A DNA stretch of 64,000 nucleotides from Bacillus sp. WMMC1349 (GTDB taxonomy: Bacteria; Bacillota; Bacilli; Bacillales; Bacillaceae): the NCBI RefSeq assembly GCF_013155385.1, contig NZ_JABJUQ010000007.1, forward strand, positions 3,945,001 to 4,009,000, written 5' to 3'. The translations under genes were made by a program, and so were the position numbers. The notes below the pieces were generated by a model. That model was not told where the DNA came from. It searched no databases and worked only from the letters and a program-made list of their open reading frames with translations. Position 1 is the stretch's first letter, and each line of letters begins with the position of its first letter. Of the stretch, positions 9,941-22,380 are shown in pieces.

Positions 9941-10824
9941 TCATCAATCGTCAGAAAAGCTTTGATCAAAAATCGGATATGGGAATCTTATATCTTGTTC
10001 CGACCCCAATCGGTAATTTAGAGGATATGACATTCAGGTCTATTCATGTATTAAAAGAGGCTGATGTAATCGCTGCAGAGGATACGAGACAGACAAAAAA
10101 ACTATGCCATGTTTACCAAATTGAGACACAGCTTGTTAGCTATCATGAACATAATAAGGAAAGTAGCGGACATAAAATATTAGAATGGTTAAAGGAAGGA
10201 AAAACGATCGCGTTAGTCAGTGATGCCGGCATGCCGACAATCTCTGATCCAGGAGCGGAAATTGTTCGAGATTTCACGAATATTGGCGGTTATGTTGTAC
10301 CTTTACCTGGTGCGAATGCAGCTTTAACAGCATTAATTGCCTCAGGTCTTGTTCCGCAACCGTTTTTCTTTTTCGGCTTTTTAGAACGAAACAAGCGCGA
10401 AAGAAAAAAACAACTGAACACGTTAAAAAACAGACAAGAAACAATCATTTTTTATGAAGCGCCACACCGTTTGAAAGAGACACTAACAGCAATGTATGAC
10501 ATATTTGGAAATCGAAAAATTGCAGTAACAAGAGAATTAACAAAAAAATTTGAAGAATTTATAAGAGGAACGATTGAAGAAGTGTTAGCCTTATTTGAGA
10601 AAGAACAAGTGAGGGGCGAGTTTTGTCTCGTTGTTGAAGGATGTGAAGAAGAAAATAATCTTGAAGAAGCGAGTTGGTGGGAACATCTTTCGGAAAAAGA
10701 CCATGTTGAATATTATATTAATCAAGGAATTCATACAAAGGAAGCCATAAAAAAAACAGCCATTGATCGCAACGTCCCAAAACGTAAAATTTATGAAGCA
10801 TATCATATTAAACATGAAAAATAA
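9934..10824 (+). CDS. rsmI: 16S rRNA C1402 2'-O-methyltransferase RsmI
   Basis: A 296-residue tetrapyrrole-methylase-fold enzyme. Family signatures are [14 protein letters not shown] (about 22-35), [11 protein letters not shown] (about 49-59), [12 protein letters not shown] (about 96-107) and FYEAPHRL. It methylates the 2'-OH of C1402 in 16S rRNA. The start is GTG 9934 or TTG 9937, overlapping the yazA stop; neither has an ideal spacing. A complex hairpin follows in 10828-10885. Confidence 0.94.
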   Translation: MLIINRQKSFDQKSDMGILYLVPTPIGNLEDMTFRSIHVLKEADVIAAEDTRQTKKLCHVYQIETQLVSYHEHNKESSGHKILEWLKEGKTIALVSDAGMPTISDPGAEIVRDFTNIGGYVVPLPGANAALTALIASGLVPQPFFFFGFLERNKRERKKQLNTLKNRQETIIFYEAPHRLKETLTAMYDIFGNRKIAVTRELTKKFEEFIRGTIEEVLALFEKEQVRGEFCLVVEGCEEENNLEEASWWEHLSEKDHVEYYINQGIHTKEAIKKTAIDRNVPKRKIYEAYHIKHEK

Positions 10825-10914
10825 AAAACGAAAAAAGCGGTTTGGATAAGGGCAAACGCTACCCACGGGCGCTTGGTTTTTAGAAAAATCCGATCATCCA
10901 GATTAATAAATAAA

Positions 10915-10939
10915 GGCTGTCAAGAAAGACTTGACAGCC
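10915..10939 (-). terminator. abrB terminator (possibly bidirectional)
   Basis: A perfect 10-bp stem, GGCTGTCAAG with CTTGACAGCC, and a 5-nt loop lie 34 nt beyond the abrB stop. On the minus strand it is followed by TTTATTTATT, which suits abrB; on the plus strand there is no good T run. Confidence 0.85.
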
Positions 10940-10972
10940 ATTGATAAAGCAATTTTTATATATTTAAAAAAC

Positions 10973-11257
10973 TTATTTTTGAGATTGAAGCTGTGCTTGA
11001 ATTTCTTTAATGATTTGTTCAGCACCTTCAGGGCTAAGTACTAATTTACCGTTAGCAAGTTTAAGGTTGTCATCAGAAACCTCACCTGTTACTTGGCAAG
11101 TCATGTTTGGTTTATATTTCTTCAAAATGATTTTTTCATCATCAACATAGATTTCAAGAGCGTCTTTTTCAGCAATTCCTAGCGTACGGCGAAGTTCAAT
11201 CGGAATCACCACGCGTCCTAGTTCGTCAACTTTACGTACAATACCTGTAGATTTCAT
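10973..11257 (-). CDS. abrB: transition-state regulator AbrB
   Basis: A 94-residue DNA-binding protein, near-identical to B. subtilis AbrB in the N-terminal swapped-hairpin domain (MKSTGIVRKVDELGRVVIP, 1-50). The C-terminal half is the multimerisation domain. It represses post-exponential genes such as spoVG (also in this window) during growth and is itself shut off by Spo0A~P. The ribosome site GGGAGGAG lies 9 nt upstream of the ATG. It faces away from metS and has its own promoter and terminator. Confidence 0.98.
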   Translation of the reverse strand: MKSTGIVRKVDELGRVVIPIELRRTLGIAEKDALEIYVDDEKIILKKYKPNMTCQVTGEVSDDNLKLANGKLVLSPEGAEQIIKEIQAQLQSQK

Positions 11258-11303
11258 ATTTGTTCTCCTCCCTAAAAATAGTTATTTAATTTGTGTTATT
11301 ATC

Positions 11304-11365
11304 TTCGTCATTATTCGACAAAATCCTTACAGTCCTAGCATATCAAGGTTTCCAATATACGTCAA
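11304..11365 (-). promoter_or_regulatory. abrB promoter with two downstream 0A boxes
   Basis: On the minus strand TTGACG (11360-11365), a 17-nt spacer and TATGCT (11337-11342) form a SigA promoter. Just downstream are two Spo0A-box-like heptamers 10 bp apart: TGTCGAA (11314-11320) and TGACGAA (11304-11310). This matches the known layout in which Spo0A~P represses abrB. Confidence 0.85.
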
Positions 11366-11526
11366 TCTTTTTCTTTCTATTGTTTGTAAAAATTAGCGCA
11401 TATAGTTAAATAATCTTGAATTGAACTGATGGAAAAGGAATTGAAGATGATAAAACCATGGTATATGTCTTTAAATCAAGACTTTTGAACTAAGGTTTTT
11501 CCTCATATCGATTATATACGACATTA

Positions 11527-11554
11527 TTCGACAATGGAAGCTTTTTTTGTCGAA
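11527..11554. promoter_or_regulatory. inverted pair of 0A boxes
   Basis: TTCGACA (11527-11533) and TGTCGAA (11548-11554) are perfect Spo0A heptamers in opposite orientation, 14 nt apart. They lie about 165 nt upstream of the abrB promoter and 71 nt before the metS -35. Which gene they serve is not clear. Confidence 0.5.
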
Positions 11555-11624
11555 GTATTATATTACCTCGTTATGAACAAAATGACAATAACAATAATCA
11601 TTTGCTATTGATATGTATATTTTC

Positions 11625-11652
11625 TTGAACTTAAAGGTTAAGATGGTATCAT
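11625..11652 (+). promoter_or_regulatory. SigA promoter of metS
   Basis: TTGAAC (11625-11630), a 16-nt spacer and TATCAT (11647-11652). A short leader of about 90 nt would precede the metS start. Confidence 0.6.
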
Positions 11653-11690
11653 ATAAAGAGGATCATAAATAAGGCAATGACTGATTGAAG

Positions 11691-11724
11691 ACACCGCTCT
11701 CGTCCTTTTTGGCGGGAGTTTTTT
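11691..11724 (+). terminator. leader terminator of metS, T-box-like sequence
   Basis: CTCTCGTC (11697-11704) pairs with GGCGGGAG (11711-11718), including two G-T wobbles, and is followed by six T residues, 25 nt before the metS start. The left arm reads ACACCGCTCTCGTCC, resembling the T-box antiterminator signature (ACCGCG...TCGTCC). No Stem I can fit in the short leader after the predicted promoter, so a working T-box is not shown. Confidence 0.55.
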
Positions 11725-11734
11725 GACATTTTAA

Positions 11735-13723
<1,989 letters not shown>

Positions 13724-13726
13724 ATA

Positions 13727-13775
13727 AACAAAAGGTGTTTCACGTGTAACATTTCGTCGAACACCTTTTGTTTTT
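13727..13775 (+). terminator. metS terminator
   Basis: A perfect 13-bp stem, AACAAAAGGTGTT with AACACCTTTTGTT, a 20-nt loop and a T run. Confidence 0.9.
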
Positions 13776-13809
13776 ATTGACAATATATGATAAAAAGGGT
13801 GAACATTTG

Positions 13810-14577
13810 ATGTTATTTGATACACATGCACATTTAAATGCGGAGCAGTATCATGAAGATTTAAAAGAAGTGATTGCCAGGGCGAGGGAAGAAAAAGTTG
13901 AACATATTGTGGTAGTCGGATTTGACCGTCCAACGATAAACCGTGCGATGGAACTCATTGAGGAATATGAGTTTATCTATGCTGCAATCGGTTGGCATCC
14001 GGTTGATGCCATTGATATGACAGATGAAGATTTATCATGGATAAAAGAACTTTCTTCTCATGAGAAAGTTGTGGCACTTGGAGAAATGGGTCTGGACTAT
14101 CACTGGGATAAATCACCGAAAGATGTTCAAAAAGAAGTATTTAGAAAACAAATTGCTTTGGCAAAAGAAGTCAACCTTCCAATTGTCATTCATAACCGTG
14201 ATGCAACAGAGGATGTGATCACCATTTTACGTGAAGAAGGGGCTGAACAAGTTGGAGGTATTATGCATTGTTTTACTGGAAGTGCAGAGATTGCCAGGGA
14301 ATGCATAGATATGAACTTTTATATATCCTTCGGTGGACCCATCACCTTTAAAAATGCAAAAAAACCAAAAGAAGTTGCCAAGCAAATTCCTATAGACAGG
14401 GTTTTAATTGAGACAGACTGTCCTTATTTAACGCCTCATCCTTTTCGGGGAAAACGAAATGAACCGAGCTATGTAAAATTTGTCGCTGAACAGATAGCAG
14501 AGCTTAAGGGGTTAACTTATGAGGAAGTAGCGGCCAAAACGACCGAAAATGCAAAAAAACTTTTTAACATGAAGTGA
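13810..14577 (+). CDS. yabD: TatD-family metal-dependent DNase YabD
   Basis: A 255-residue TIM-barrel hydrolase of the TatD family. The metal-ligand motifs are DTHAHL (4-9), GEMGLDYHW (glutamate and following), HNRDA, HCFTG and ETDCPYLTPHP. Relatives act as 3'-5' DNases or quality-control hydrolases; the in vivo substrate is open. The start is ATG 13810, where the conserved MLFDTHAHLN begins, with AAGGGTGA upstream. It stands alone between the metS terminator and the yabE promoter. Confidence 0.95.
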   Translation: MLFDTHAHLNAEQYHEDLKEVIARAREEKVEHIVVVGFDRPTINRAMELIEEYEFIYAAIGWHPVDAIDMTDEDLSWIKELSSHEKVVALGEMGLDYHWDKSPKDVQKEVFRKQIALAKEVNLPIVIHNRDATEDVITILREEGAEQVGGIMHCFTGSAEIARECIDMNFYISFGGPITFKNAKKPKEVAKQIPIDRVLIETDCPYLTPHPFRGKRNEPSYVKFVAEQIAELKGLTYEEVAAKTTENAKKLFNMK

Positions 14578-14751
14578 CAATATGTGATATCGAGTATTGG
14601 GAAAGCTTGTCTTTTCGGGAGATTGTTCTGAAAAGTTCTACAAGTCTGTTTACACTCATAGGATAGATGTCGACAAGTCTTTCTTCCTTTTGGGCAGTCA
14701 ACTTTTCATAATAAAAGAGAAGGCGGGCTTGTGATGGAAACGAAAGGAGGG

Positions 14752-14780
14752 TTGACAGGCTTGAAGATACTCTATATAAT
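14752..14780 (+). promoter_or_regulatory. consensus SigA promoter of yabE
   Basis: TTGACA (14752-14757), exactly 17 nt, and TATAAT (14775-14780): a perfect match to both hexamers. It lies 39 nt before the yabE ATG. Confidence 0.85.
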
Positions 14781-14819
14781 CTCTCCGAGGAGAAGGAGGC
14801 GTTTTTCATCATACAAAAA

Positions 14820-16019
14820 ATGAGAAGGCTATTTTCCGTGAAGCTTAGTAAAAGCAGATGGATGCTGCTTGCTGGCGGTTTGCTAGTAGCAGGAAGCGGA
14901 ACTGCTTATGGAGCGCATGAGCTTACTAAAAAACCAATCTCGATATCTATTAACGGAAAAAAACAAAGTGTTCGCACACATGCAAAAACAGTGAGTGAGC
15001 TTTTGAAAAGTCTAGATATAGAGACGAGAAAAGAAGATCACATCTCTCCAGCGGAAGATACAAAAATTACTAGCGATATGAATGTCAAGTATGTCGCTTC
15101 AAAACGTGTTCAATTCACAATAGATGGGCAAGAAAAAACGATTTGGACAACAACGGGGACAGTCGGTCAGCTTCTTAAAAAACTAGATATAAAGTTTGGG
15201 AAACATGATCAAATCGAACCTGCAGTTGATCAAGAGATAAAGAAAGATATGAGGCTGACTTTACAAAGAGCTTTTAAGGTCACTGTAAAAGATGCCGGTA
15301 AAAATAAAGACCTTTGGACAACTTCGACTACGGTCGCTGACTTTTTAAAACACCATAAAATCAGCGTAAATGGCGATGATGAAGTCAAACCTGCGCTTGA
15401 TAAAAAACTGACAAAAGATCAGGCAGACATTTACATTACTCGCATCAAAAAAGTCACCGATGTAGTGGAAGAGAAGATACCGTATGACGTTAAGAAAAAA
15501 GCGGATGCATCTCTTGACAAAGGTAAAGAAAAAGTAATTCAAGCTGGTAAACACGGTAAGCTTAAAAAGCATTATGCTGTTGTCATGCAAAACGGCAAAG
15601 AGCTTTCCAGGAAATTAATTAAAAAGGAAACGGCGAGCGAAAGTAAGACAAAAGTAATAGCTATTGGCACAAAAAACAAAACGGTTGCTAAAACACGCGC
15701 CAATGTATCGCGCAGCAATGAACCCTCAAAAAAAGAATTTTATGTTTCTTCCACAGCTTACACGGCAAGTTGTAATGGATGTTCAGGCAGCACAGCTACC
15801 GGTTTTAATTTAAAAGCCAACCCTGGTTCTAAAGTGATCGCAGTGGATCCAAGTGTTATTCCATTGGGTTCTAGAGTGCATGTAGAAGGTTATGGCTATG
15901 CAATTGCAGCTGATACCGGCTCAGCGATTAAAGGTCGTAAAATTGATGTGTTTTTCCCTAATAAACCATCGGCATATCGATGGGGAAATAAACGAGTTAA
16001 AATTAAGGTTTTGAACTAA
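14820..16019 (+). CDS. yabE: secreted cell-wall protein YabE (DUF348, G5, 3D)
   Basis: A 399-residue exported protein. A signal peptide covers about 1-32 (RRLFSVK, then a hydrophobic core). Three DUF348 repeats follow (about 38-90, 95-150 and 153-200), then a G5-like region (about 210-265). The C-terminal 3D domain (about 310-399) has the aspartates in AADTGSAIKGRKIDVFF. This architecture is shared with resuscitation-factor-like lytic transglycosylases that act on peptidoglycan. The ATG is 20 nt from the only good ribosome site (GGAGG 14795-14799); codons at normal distance are ATC and ATA, so the true start may be unusual. Confidence 0.92.
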   Translation: MRRLFSVKLSKSRWMLLAGGLLVAGSGTAYGAHELTKKPISISINGKKQSVRTHAKTVSELLKSLDIETRKEDHISPAEDTKITSDMNVKYVASKRVQFTIDGQEKTIWTTTGTVGQLLKKLDIKFGKHDQIEPAVDQEIKKDMRLTLQRAFKVTVKDAGKNKDLWTTSTTVADFLKHHKISVNGDDEVKPALDKKLTKDQADIYITRIKKVTDVVEEKIPYDVKKKADASLDKGKEKVIQAGKHGKLKKHYAVVMQNGKELSRKLIKKETASESKTKVIAIGTKNKTVAKTRANVSRSNEPSKKEFYVSSTAYTASCNGCSGSTATGFNLKANPGSKVIAVDPSVIPLGSRVHVEGYGYAIAADTGSAIKGRKIDVFFPNKPSAYRWGNKRVKIKVLN

Positions 16020-16044
16020 ATATACCATTTTATTTTTATAGAAG

Positions 16045-16073
16045 CAGAGGGATTTTGCCCCCTCTGTTTTTTT
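16045..16073 (+). terminator. yabE terminator
   Basis: CAGAGGG (16045-16051) pairs with CCCTCTG (16060-16066), then seven T residues. Confidence 0.9.
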
Positions 16074-16181
16074 CGTTATAATAGATTCATCTTGTCATCA
16101 ATATAATAGACGGTTTTATTACAAAAAGGTTTCAGTTATTTCGAAAACGTAATAAAACTTTTTTATCATTCGGAGGAAAAC

Positions 16182-17613
<1,432 letters not shown>

Positions 17614-18088
17614 GACTCCCACCCGTAAACAGGCAAGCTGGCTAACGCCAGTGGGATTTCTTGAATGACTAAGCAATCGCAGTCCATTTCTGTTTTGAAC
17701 AGCCTTCAAGATAAGGGTATCTCATTACCCTTCCCCTATCCAGTGCATATAGCAGATAAGGGCTACGCAACTATGACCATAGCGTACAGATGTTGTACGT
17801 ACATGTTTTAGCGTCTTGTACTTGACGACACATATCGTTTTACGGACAACATGAATTGGGTCGTCGAACCGTATATGATATTCAATTTTCAACGATCGAG
17901 AATGTTTTAAAGAATTTTACTTGTCTATATGCCAAGAATATCATATTTTCAGGTAGTTAAGATGGTAGAAGCTCCCCCCTTGTCTGGACTTACTCTCATC
18001 CCGCATCTAAAGAAGTGGGCTTTCACGTTCGGAAAAGCTGTAGAAGAAGGGCTTTTTTTGCTCAATGTCACCACATGAGCATGAGGTA
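17614..18088. mobile_element. ORF-less region, possible decayed IS200/IS605-type element
   Basis: No reading frame of note occurs here. The left edge has nested inverted repeats TCCCA/TGGGA (17617-17621, 17652-17656) around CTGGC-TAAC-GCCAG (17638-17651). The right part has a hairpin CCCGCATC-TAAA-GAAGTGGG (18000-18019), which resembles the CCCAC...GTGGG subterminal hairpins of IS200/IS605 elements. As I recall, B. subtilis has a much shorter ksgA-yabG gap. The identity is a guess; the hairpins are visible. Confidence 0.3.
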
Positions 18089-18097
18089 CATAGGCTA
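18070..18097 (+). promoter_or_regulatory. SigK promoter of yabG
   Basis: CATAGGCTA (18089-18097) matches the SigK -10 (CATANNNTA) exactly. An AC dinucleotide at 18070-18071 is 17 nt upstream, as expected for SigK. B. subtilis yabG is a late mother-cell gene. Confidence 0.7.
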
Positions 18098-18175
18098 AAG
18101 AAGCACCTTTAATTTTTTCGACGCTGCTTGATTTTAAAATGATGAGGGTCTTAGTTTATGTGTGGAGTGAAAAAC

Positions 18176-19051
18176 ATGCAATTTCAAATAGGCGACATGG
18201 TAGTCAGAAAATCGTATCAAAGAGATATTTTATTTCGAATTATTTCTATTGAACAATCAGCAAAAGGCGAGCCGATTGCTGTTTTGCACGGAGATGAAGT
18301 CAGGTTAATTGCTGATGCGTATTTAGGGGATCTAGAGATTGTTCGCGAAGCTGAACGGCTGGAAAGAAAACAGGAAGAAGAATCGAAAATGAAGGAATCT
18401 TTGGAGATGCTCCGGCATGATTATAAACTTCTTCGCGAAAAACACGAGTACCGAGCTACAAACCAGTATAATAATGAACAACAATATTTTCACATGCCTG
18501 GAAGGGTTCTTCACTTAGATGGGGATTCGACATATTTAAAAAAGTGTTTGACATTGTATGAAAAGATCGGTGTTCCAGTGTATGGTATTCATTGCCACGA
18601 AAAGAAAATGGCTTCTGTTATTGAGGAACTGCTAGACGAATATCGACCAGATCTTCTCGTGATTACTGGCCATGACGCTTATTCTAAGCACAAAGGCAAT
18701 ATTAACAACATAAATGCTTACAGACATTCAAAAGATTTTATTGAAACTGTTCAAAAAGCAAGAAAAAAAATTCCTCATCTTGATCAACTTGTGATTTTTG
18801 CGGGTGCTTGCCAATCTCATTTTGAATCATTAATTAAAGCTGGCGCCAATTTTGCTAGTTCACCTTCAAGAGTAAACATCCATGCGCTAGATCCAGTCTA
18901 TATCGTCGCAAAAATCAGCTTTACTCCATTTATGGACAGAATTAACGTCTGGGAAGTGCTCAGGAATACTTTAACAAGGGAAAAAGGATTGGGGGGTATT
19001 GAAACACGAGGACTGTTGAGAATAGGAATGCCATATAAGACAACAAATTAA
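18176..19051 (+). CDS. yabG: sporulation-specific protease YabG
   Basis: A 291-residue protein nearly collinear with YabG, the mother-cell protease that trims spore coat proteins and prepares them for cross-linking. It begins MQFQIGDMVVRKSYQ. Conserved segments holding the likely catalytic residues are ITGHDAYSKHKG (about 167-178) and FAGACQSHFESL (about 209-220). An upstream ATG (18158) is in frame, but GGAGTG at 18164-18169 fits 18176. It is a single-gene unit with a SigK promoter and its own terminator. Confidence 0.95.
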   Translation: MQFQIGDMVVRKSYQRDILFRIISIEQSAKGEPIAVLHGDEVRLIADAYLGDLEIVREAERLERKQEEESKMKESLEMLRHDYKLLREKHEYRATNQYNNEQQYFHMPGRVLHLDGDSTYLKKCLTLYEKIGVPVYGIHCHEKKMASVIEELLDEYRPDLLVITGHDAYSKHKGNINNINAYRHSKDFIETVQKARKKIPHLDQLVIFAGACQSHFESLIKAGANFASSPSRVNIHALDPVYIVAKISFTPFMDRINVWEVLRNTLTREKGLGGIETRGLLRIGMPYKTTN

Positions 19052-19073
19052 TCCCGCTTCCGGCGGGATTTTT
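19051..19073 (+). terminator. yabG terminator
   Basis: ATCCCGC (19051-19057) pairs with GCGGGAT (19063-19069), followed by TTTT; it overlaps the stop codon. Confidence 0.85.
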
Positions 19074-19169
19074 GTTGAAAATACAATTTTATTTAAAAAT
19101 TATACATAAAAACACGTAAAACGAGGAAAATAAGGGAAAGATGAAGTAAAATTTGTCACAAATATTTTA

Positions 19170-19239
19170 TTGACAATAGCTCACTAACGTTGATATAATT
19201 TAAATTTTATTTGACAAAAATGGGCTGTTGTTGTATAAT
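19170..19239 (+). promoter_or_regulatory. tandem SigA promoters of veg
   Basis: The upstream promoter is TTGACA (19170-19175), 18 nt, TATAAT (19194-19199). The downstream one is TTGACA (19211-19216), 17 nt, TATAAT (19234-19239). All four hexamers are perfect. The strong veg promoter region of B. subtilis is likewise doubled. Confidence 0.92.
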
Positions 19240-19260
19240 GATTTTAGTGAGGTGGATGCA

Positions 19261-19521
19261 ATGGCCAAAACGTTGTCCGATATAAAAAGATCGCTTGACG
19301 GGCATTTGGGAAAGAGACTTACGTTAAAAGCAAACGGAGGTCGCCGAAAAACGATTGAGCGTTCGGGCATTTTAGCTGAGACGTACCCTTCTGTTTTTGT
19401 GATACAATTAGATCAAGACGAGAATTCGTTCGAAAGAGTTTCATACAGTTATGCAGATATTCTTACTGAGACGGTTGAATTAAGATTTTCTGATGATACG
19501 ACAAGCTCAGTAGCTCTTTAA
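19261..19521 (+). CDS. veg: Veg protein
   Basis: An 86-residue cytosolic protein, near-identical in length and sequence to B. subtilis Veg ([20 protein letters not shown]), which stimulates biofilm genes. The start is ATG 19261, with GAGGTGG about 5 nt upstream; a longer in-frame start at 19228 lies inside the promoter and is rejected. It is driven by two consensus promoters, so high vegetative expression is expected. Confidence 0.96.
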   Translation: MAKTLSDIKRSLDGHLGKRLTLKANGGRRKTIERSGILAETYPSVFVIQLDQDENSFERVSYSYADILTETVELRFSDDTTSSVAL

Positions 19522-19523
19522 TT

Positions 19524-19558
19524 AGCAGTGGACAACATGTTTGCTGCTTTTTATTTTA
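19524..19558 (+). terminator. veg terminator
   Basis: AGCAG (19524-19528) pairs with CTGCT (19544-19548), with a T-rich run after it. Confidence 0.6.
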
Positions 19559-19638
19559 TCCAATATTTCTCGGGAAAGATTTGATTGACTTGAGAAAAAC
19601 TATAAATGTCACTTGTTTTATGAAAGGGGCTGTTTCGT

Positions 19639-19824
19639 TTGAGCAGACGCAGGAGCATCATGTCAGAAGAATTGAAATATGAACTGGCAAAAGATCTTGG
19701 GTTTTACGATACAGTTAAAAATGAAGGCTGGGGAGCAATTCGTGCCAGAGATGCCGGGAATATGGTGAAAAGAGCAATCGAATTAGCAGAACAGCACATG
19801 GCTCAGGAGTCAAAAAAACAATAA
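19639..19824 (+). CDS. sspF: small acid-soluble spore protein SspF
   Basis: A 61-residue alpha/beta-type SASP relative, almost identical in length to SspF, with the conserved core [19 protein letters not shown] and [17 protein letters not shown]. Such proteins coat forespore DNA. The start is TTG 19639, required to include the SRRRSIMS N-terminus, with GAAAGGGG upstream. I did not find a convincing SigG promoter. It is a monocistron with a strong terminator. Confidence 0.95.
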   Translation: MSRRRSIMSEELKYELAKDLGFYDTVKNEGWGAIRARDAGNMVKRAIELAEQHMAQESKKQ

Positions 19825-19833
19825 AACAGTGAC

Positions 19834-19866
19834 AAACGGAGGGCCTTAGATGTCCTCCGTTTTTTG
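19834..19866 (+). terminator. sspF terminator
   Basis: A perfect 9-bp stem AAACGGAGG/CCTCCGTTT with an 11-nt loop, then T residues. Confidence 0.9.
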
Positions 19867-20016
19867 ATAACTACATTATATCTACTCTGCTAACCGGGAT
19901 CAGCCTGCATGCTAAACGCGGTGTCCAGCCTCAGGCGCATGCATTTGTACGTCCTGTACTTCAAAATATGTTACAATGTGGATACTTATGTTTAGATGGA
20001 GAAGTAGGTGAATGGA

Positions 20017-20886
20017 TTGCGTATTTTAGAGAAGGCGCCGGCTAAGATTAATTTATCGCTGGATGTTCACCATAAGCGTTTGGACGGATATCATGAAGTT
20101 GAGATGGTGATGACAACAATCGATCTGGCTGATCGGATTGAGTTGTCAGAGCTGGCAGAGGATAAAGTCGTTGTTTCTTCACATAACCGTTTTGTTCCTG
20201 ATGACCAGAGAAATCTTGCTTATCAGGCAGCAGCGCTTATGAAAAAGCGATTTGGTATAAAAAAAGGTGTTTCTATATCGATTACGAAATTGATTCCTGT
20301 AGCAGCAGGATTGGCGGGAGGAAGCAGTGACGCTGCAGCCGTTTTTAGAGGACTGAATCGCCTTTGGAAAATGAATCTTTCCTTAAAAGAACTAGCCGAG
20401 CTTGGTGAAGAGATCGGATCTGATGTTTCATTTTGTGTATATGGCGGAACAGCTCTTGCAACTGGCAGAGGAGAAAAAATTTCTCTAATTGAAGCCCCGC
20501 CCCACTGCTGGGTTGTGCTTGCAAAACCGACTCTTGGTATTTCAACAGCAGAAGTATATAAGCAGTTGAAACTTGACCAAGTCGAACACCCTGATGTTAA
20601 AGGGATGGTTTCTGCTATTAAAGAGAAAAATTTTAATAAAATGTGCAATAAACTTGGTAATGTTCTTGAATCAGTTACACTGAAACATCACCCTGAAGTT
20701 GCAATGATTAAAAATCAGATGAAACGTTTTGGTGCAGATGCGGTTTTAATGAGTGGAAGCGGTCCGACAGTGTTTGGGCTTGTACAATATGAGTCAAAAG
20801 TACAAAGAATCTACAATGGGTTAAGAGGTTTTTGTGATCAGGTTTATGCTGTTCGAATGGTCGGTGAACAAAACAAACTTGTATAA
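20017..20886 (+). CDS. ispE: 4-diphosphocytidyl-2-C-methyl-D-erythritol kinase
   Basis: A 289-residue GHMP kinase of the MEP isoprenoid pathway. Signatures: [11 protein letters not shown] (6-16), the glycine-rich ATP loop [14 protein letters not shown] (about 93-106) and [10 protein letters not shown] (about 248-257). TTG 20017 is preferred over GTG 20008 because AGGTG at 20005-20009 then has a 7-nt spacing and the length equals the 289 residues I recall for B. subtilis. An extended -10 (TGTTACAAT, near 19970) may drive it. Confidence 0.95.
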   Translation: MRILEKAPAKINLSLDVHHKRLDGYHEVEMVMTTIDLADRIELSELAEDKVVVSSHNRFVPDDQRNLAYQAAALMKKRFGIKKGVSISITKLIPVAAGLAGGSSDAAAVFRGLNRLWKMNLSLKELAELGEEIGSDVSFCVYGGTALATGRGEKISLIEAPPHCWVVLAKPTLGISTAEVYKQLKLDQVEHPDVKGMVSAIKEKNFNKMCNKLGNVLESVTLKHHPEVAMIKNQMKRFGADAVLMSGSGPTVFGLVQYESKVQRIYNGLRGFCDQVYAVRMVGEQNKLV

Positions 20887-20942
20887 AACCGTATGATTAG
20901 TTATAGTAAATTTAAAAATATTCGGATTTTGGAGGTAAGTGC

Positions 20943-21776
20943 ATGAAGTTTCGTCGAAGCGGCAGATTGGTGGATTTAACAAACTATTTGTTGACCCATC
21001 CGCATGTCTTAGTGCCATTAACCTTCTTTTCAGAACGGTATCAATCTGCTAAATCATCAATCAGCGAGGATTTAACTATTATTAAGCAAACCTTTGAGCA
21101 GCAGGGAATAGGTACACTACAGACAGTTCCAGGAGCAGCAGGCGGTGTAAAATACATACCAAAGGTAAAACTTGATGAAGCAGAGGACTTTGTTCGTACA
21201 CTTAGGCAGTCATTAAATGATTCCGAACGGATTTTGCCAGGCGGCTATTTATATTTAACAGATATTTTGGGGAAGCCATCAATTTTGTCAAAAGCAGGTA
21301 AACTGTTTGCGTCCGTTTTTGCTGAAAGAGAGATTGATGTTGTTATGACAGTGGCGACAAAAGGTATTCCCCTTGCTTACGCTGTAGCCAGCTATATGGA
21401 CGTACCGACAGTGGTCGTTAGAAAAGACAATAAGGTTACGGAAGGGTCAACAGTTAGTATCAACTACGTTTCTGGATCGTCCAACCGTATTCAAACGATG
21501 TCACTTGCAAAACGTAATTTAGAAGCGGGTTCAAATGTTTTAATCATTGATGATTTTATGAAGGCAGGCGGAACCATCAACGGGATGATCAATTTATTGG
21601 ATGAGTTTAATGCTCGTGTAGCAGGTATCGGAGTTCTTGTCGAGGCACAAGGAGTGAAAGAACGGCTTGTAGATGAGTATATGTCACTTCTTACTCTTTC
21701 AGAAATTGATATGAAGGAAAAAACTGTTGAAATAGAAAATGGAAATTTTCAGCGTTTCTTTCAAAAAACAGATTGA
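20943..21776 (+). CDS. purR: purine operon repressor PurR
   Basis: A 277-residue repressor of purine genes. The N-terminal winged helix (about 1-74, MKFRRSGRLVDLTNYLL) binds DNA; the rest is a phosphoribosyltransferase-like domain with the PRPP loop VLIIDDFMKAGGTINGM (about 199-215). PRPP binding relieves repression. It lies 56 nt after ispE, with GGAGG 7 nt upstream of the ATG, and is followed by yabJ as in B. subtilis. Confidence 0.97.
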   Translation: MKFRRSGRLVDLTNYLLTHPHVLVPLTFFSERYQSAKSSISEDLTIIKQTFEQQGIGTLQTVPGAAGGVKYIPKVKLDEAEDFVRTLRQSLNDSERILPGGYLYLTDILGKPSILSKAGKLFASVFAEREIDVVMTVATKGIPLAYAVASYMDVPTVVVRKDNKVTEGSTVSINYVSGSSNRIQTMSLAKRNLEAGSNVLIIDDFMKAGGTINGMINLLDEFNARVAGIGVLVEAQGVKERLVDEYMSLLTLSEIDMKEKTVEIENGNFQRFFQKTD

Positions 21777-21890
21777 AGTTGGTCATACCTATTACGGAAT
21801 GCAGATCACACTTGCACGTCAGCCTAAAAACTCATCATAGAGGGAAACAGACTTGGTGTTTTCAAATTTATAATAAGAGGAGAGTTTGAA

Positions 21891-22268
21891 ATGACAAAGG
21901 TTGTACGGACAAAGAATGCGCCTCAAGCAATTGGTCCTTATTCACAAGGGATTATCGTCAATAACATGTTTTATAGTTCAGGACAAATCCCGTTAACACC
22001 ATCAGGTGAAATGATACAAGGTGATATAAAGGAACAGACACATCAGGTTTTCCGTAACTTAAAGGCCGTTCTAAAGGAGGCTGGAGCTTCGCTTGAAACT
22101 GTTGTGAAAACGACTGTGTTTTTAGCTGACATGAGCCAATTTTCAGATGTGAATGAAGTGTATGGACAATATTTTGATCAATATCAACCAGCAAGGTCAT
22201 GTGTTGAGGTTGCAAGACTGCCAAAAGATGCTATGGTTGAAATTGAAGTGATTGCGCTTGTAAAATAA
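21891..22268 (+). CDS. yabJ: RidA-family protein YabJ
   Basis: A 125-residue RidA (YjgF/YER057c/UK114) trimeric protein with GPYSQGI (about 16-22), SGQIPL (about 32-37) and the catalytic arginine segment [12 protein letters not shown] (about 103-114). Family members hydrolyse reactive enamine/imine intermediates; B. subtilis yabJ affects purR regulation. The GGAG ribosome site is clear. Confidence 0.95.
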   Translation: MTKVVRTKNAPQAIGPYSQGIIVNNMFYSSGQIPLTPSGEMIQGDIKEQTHQVFRNLKAVLKEAGASLETVVKTTVFLADMSQFSDVNEVYGQYFDQYQPARSCVEVARLPKDAMVEIEVIALVK

Positions 22269-22380
22269 CTGACTAGTTATAAAAAAGGTGATTTTCATGA
22301 TGAAATCACTTTTTTTATTGGAATTTTTGACAATTGAGTGTTTTTTAATCCCAATATTACAAAAATATTTTTAATTATGC

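Noticed and set aside
14578..14819. Riboswitch in the yabD-yabE gap
   Set aside because: No conserved aptamer pattern is visible and the promoter leaves only about 35 nt of leader.
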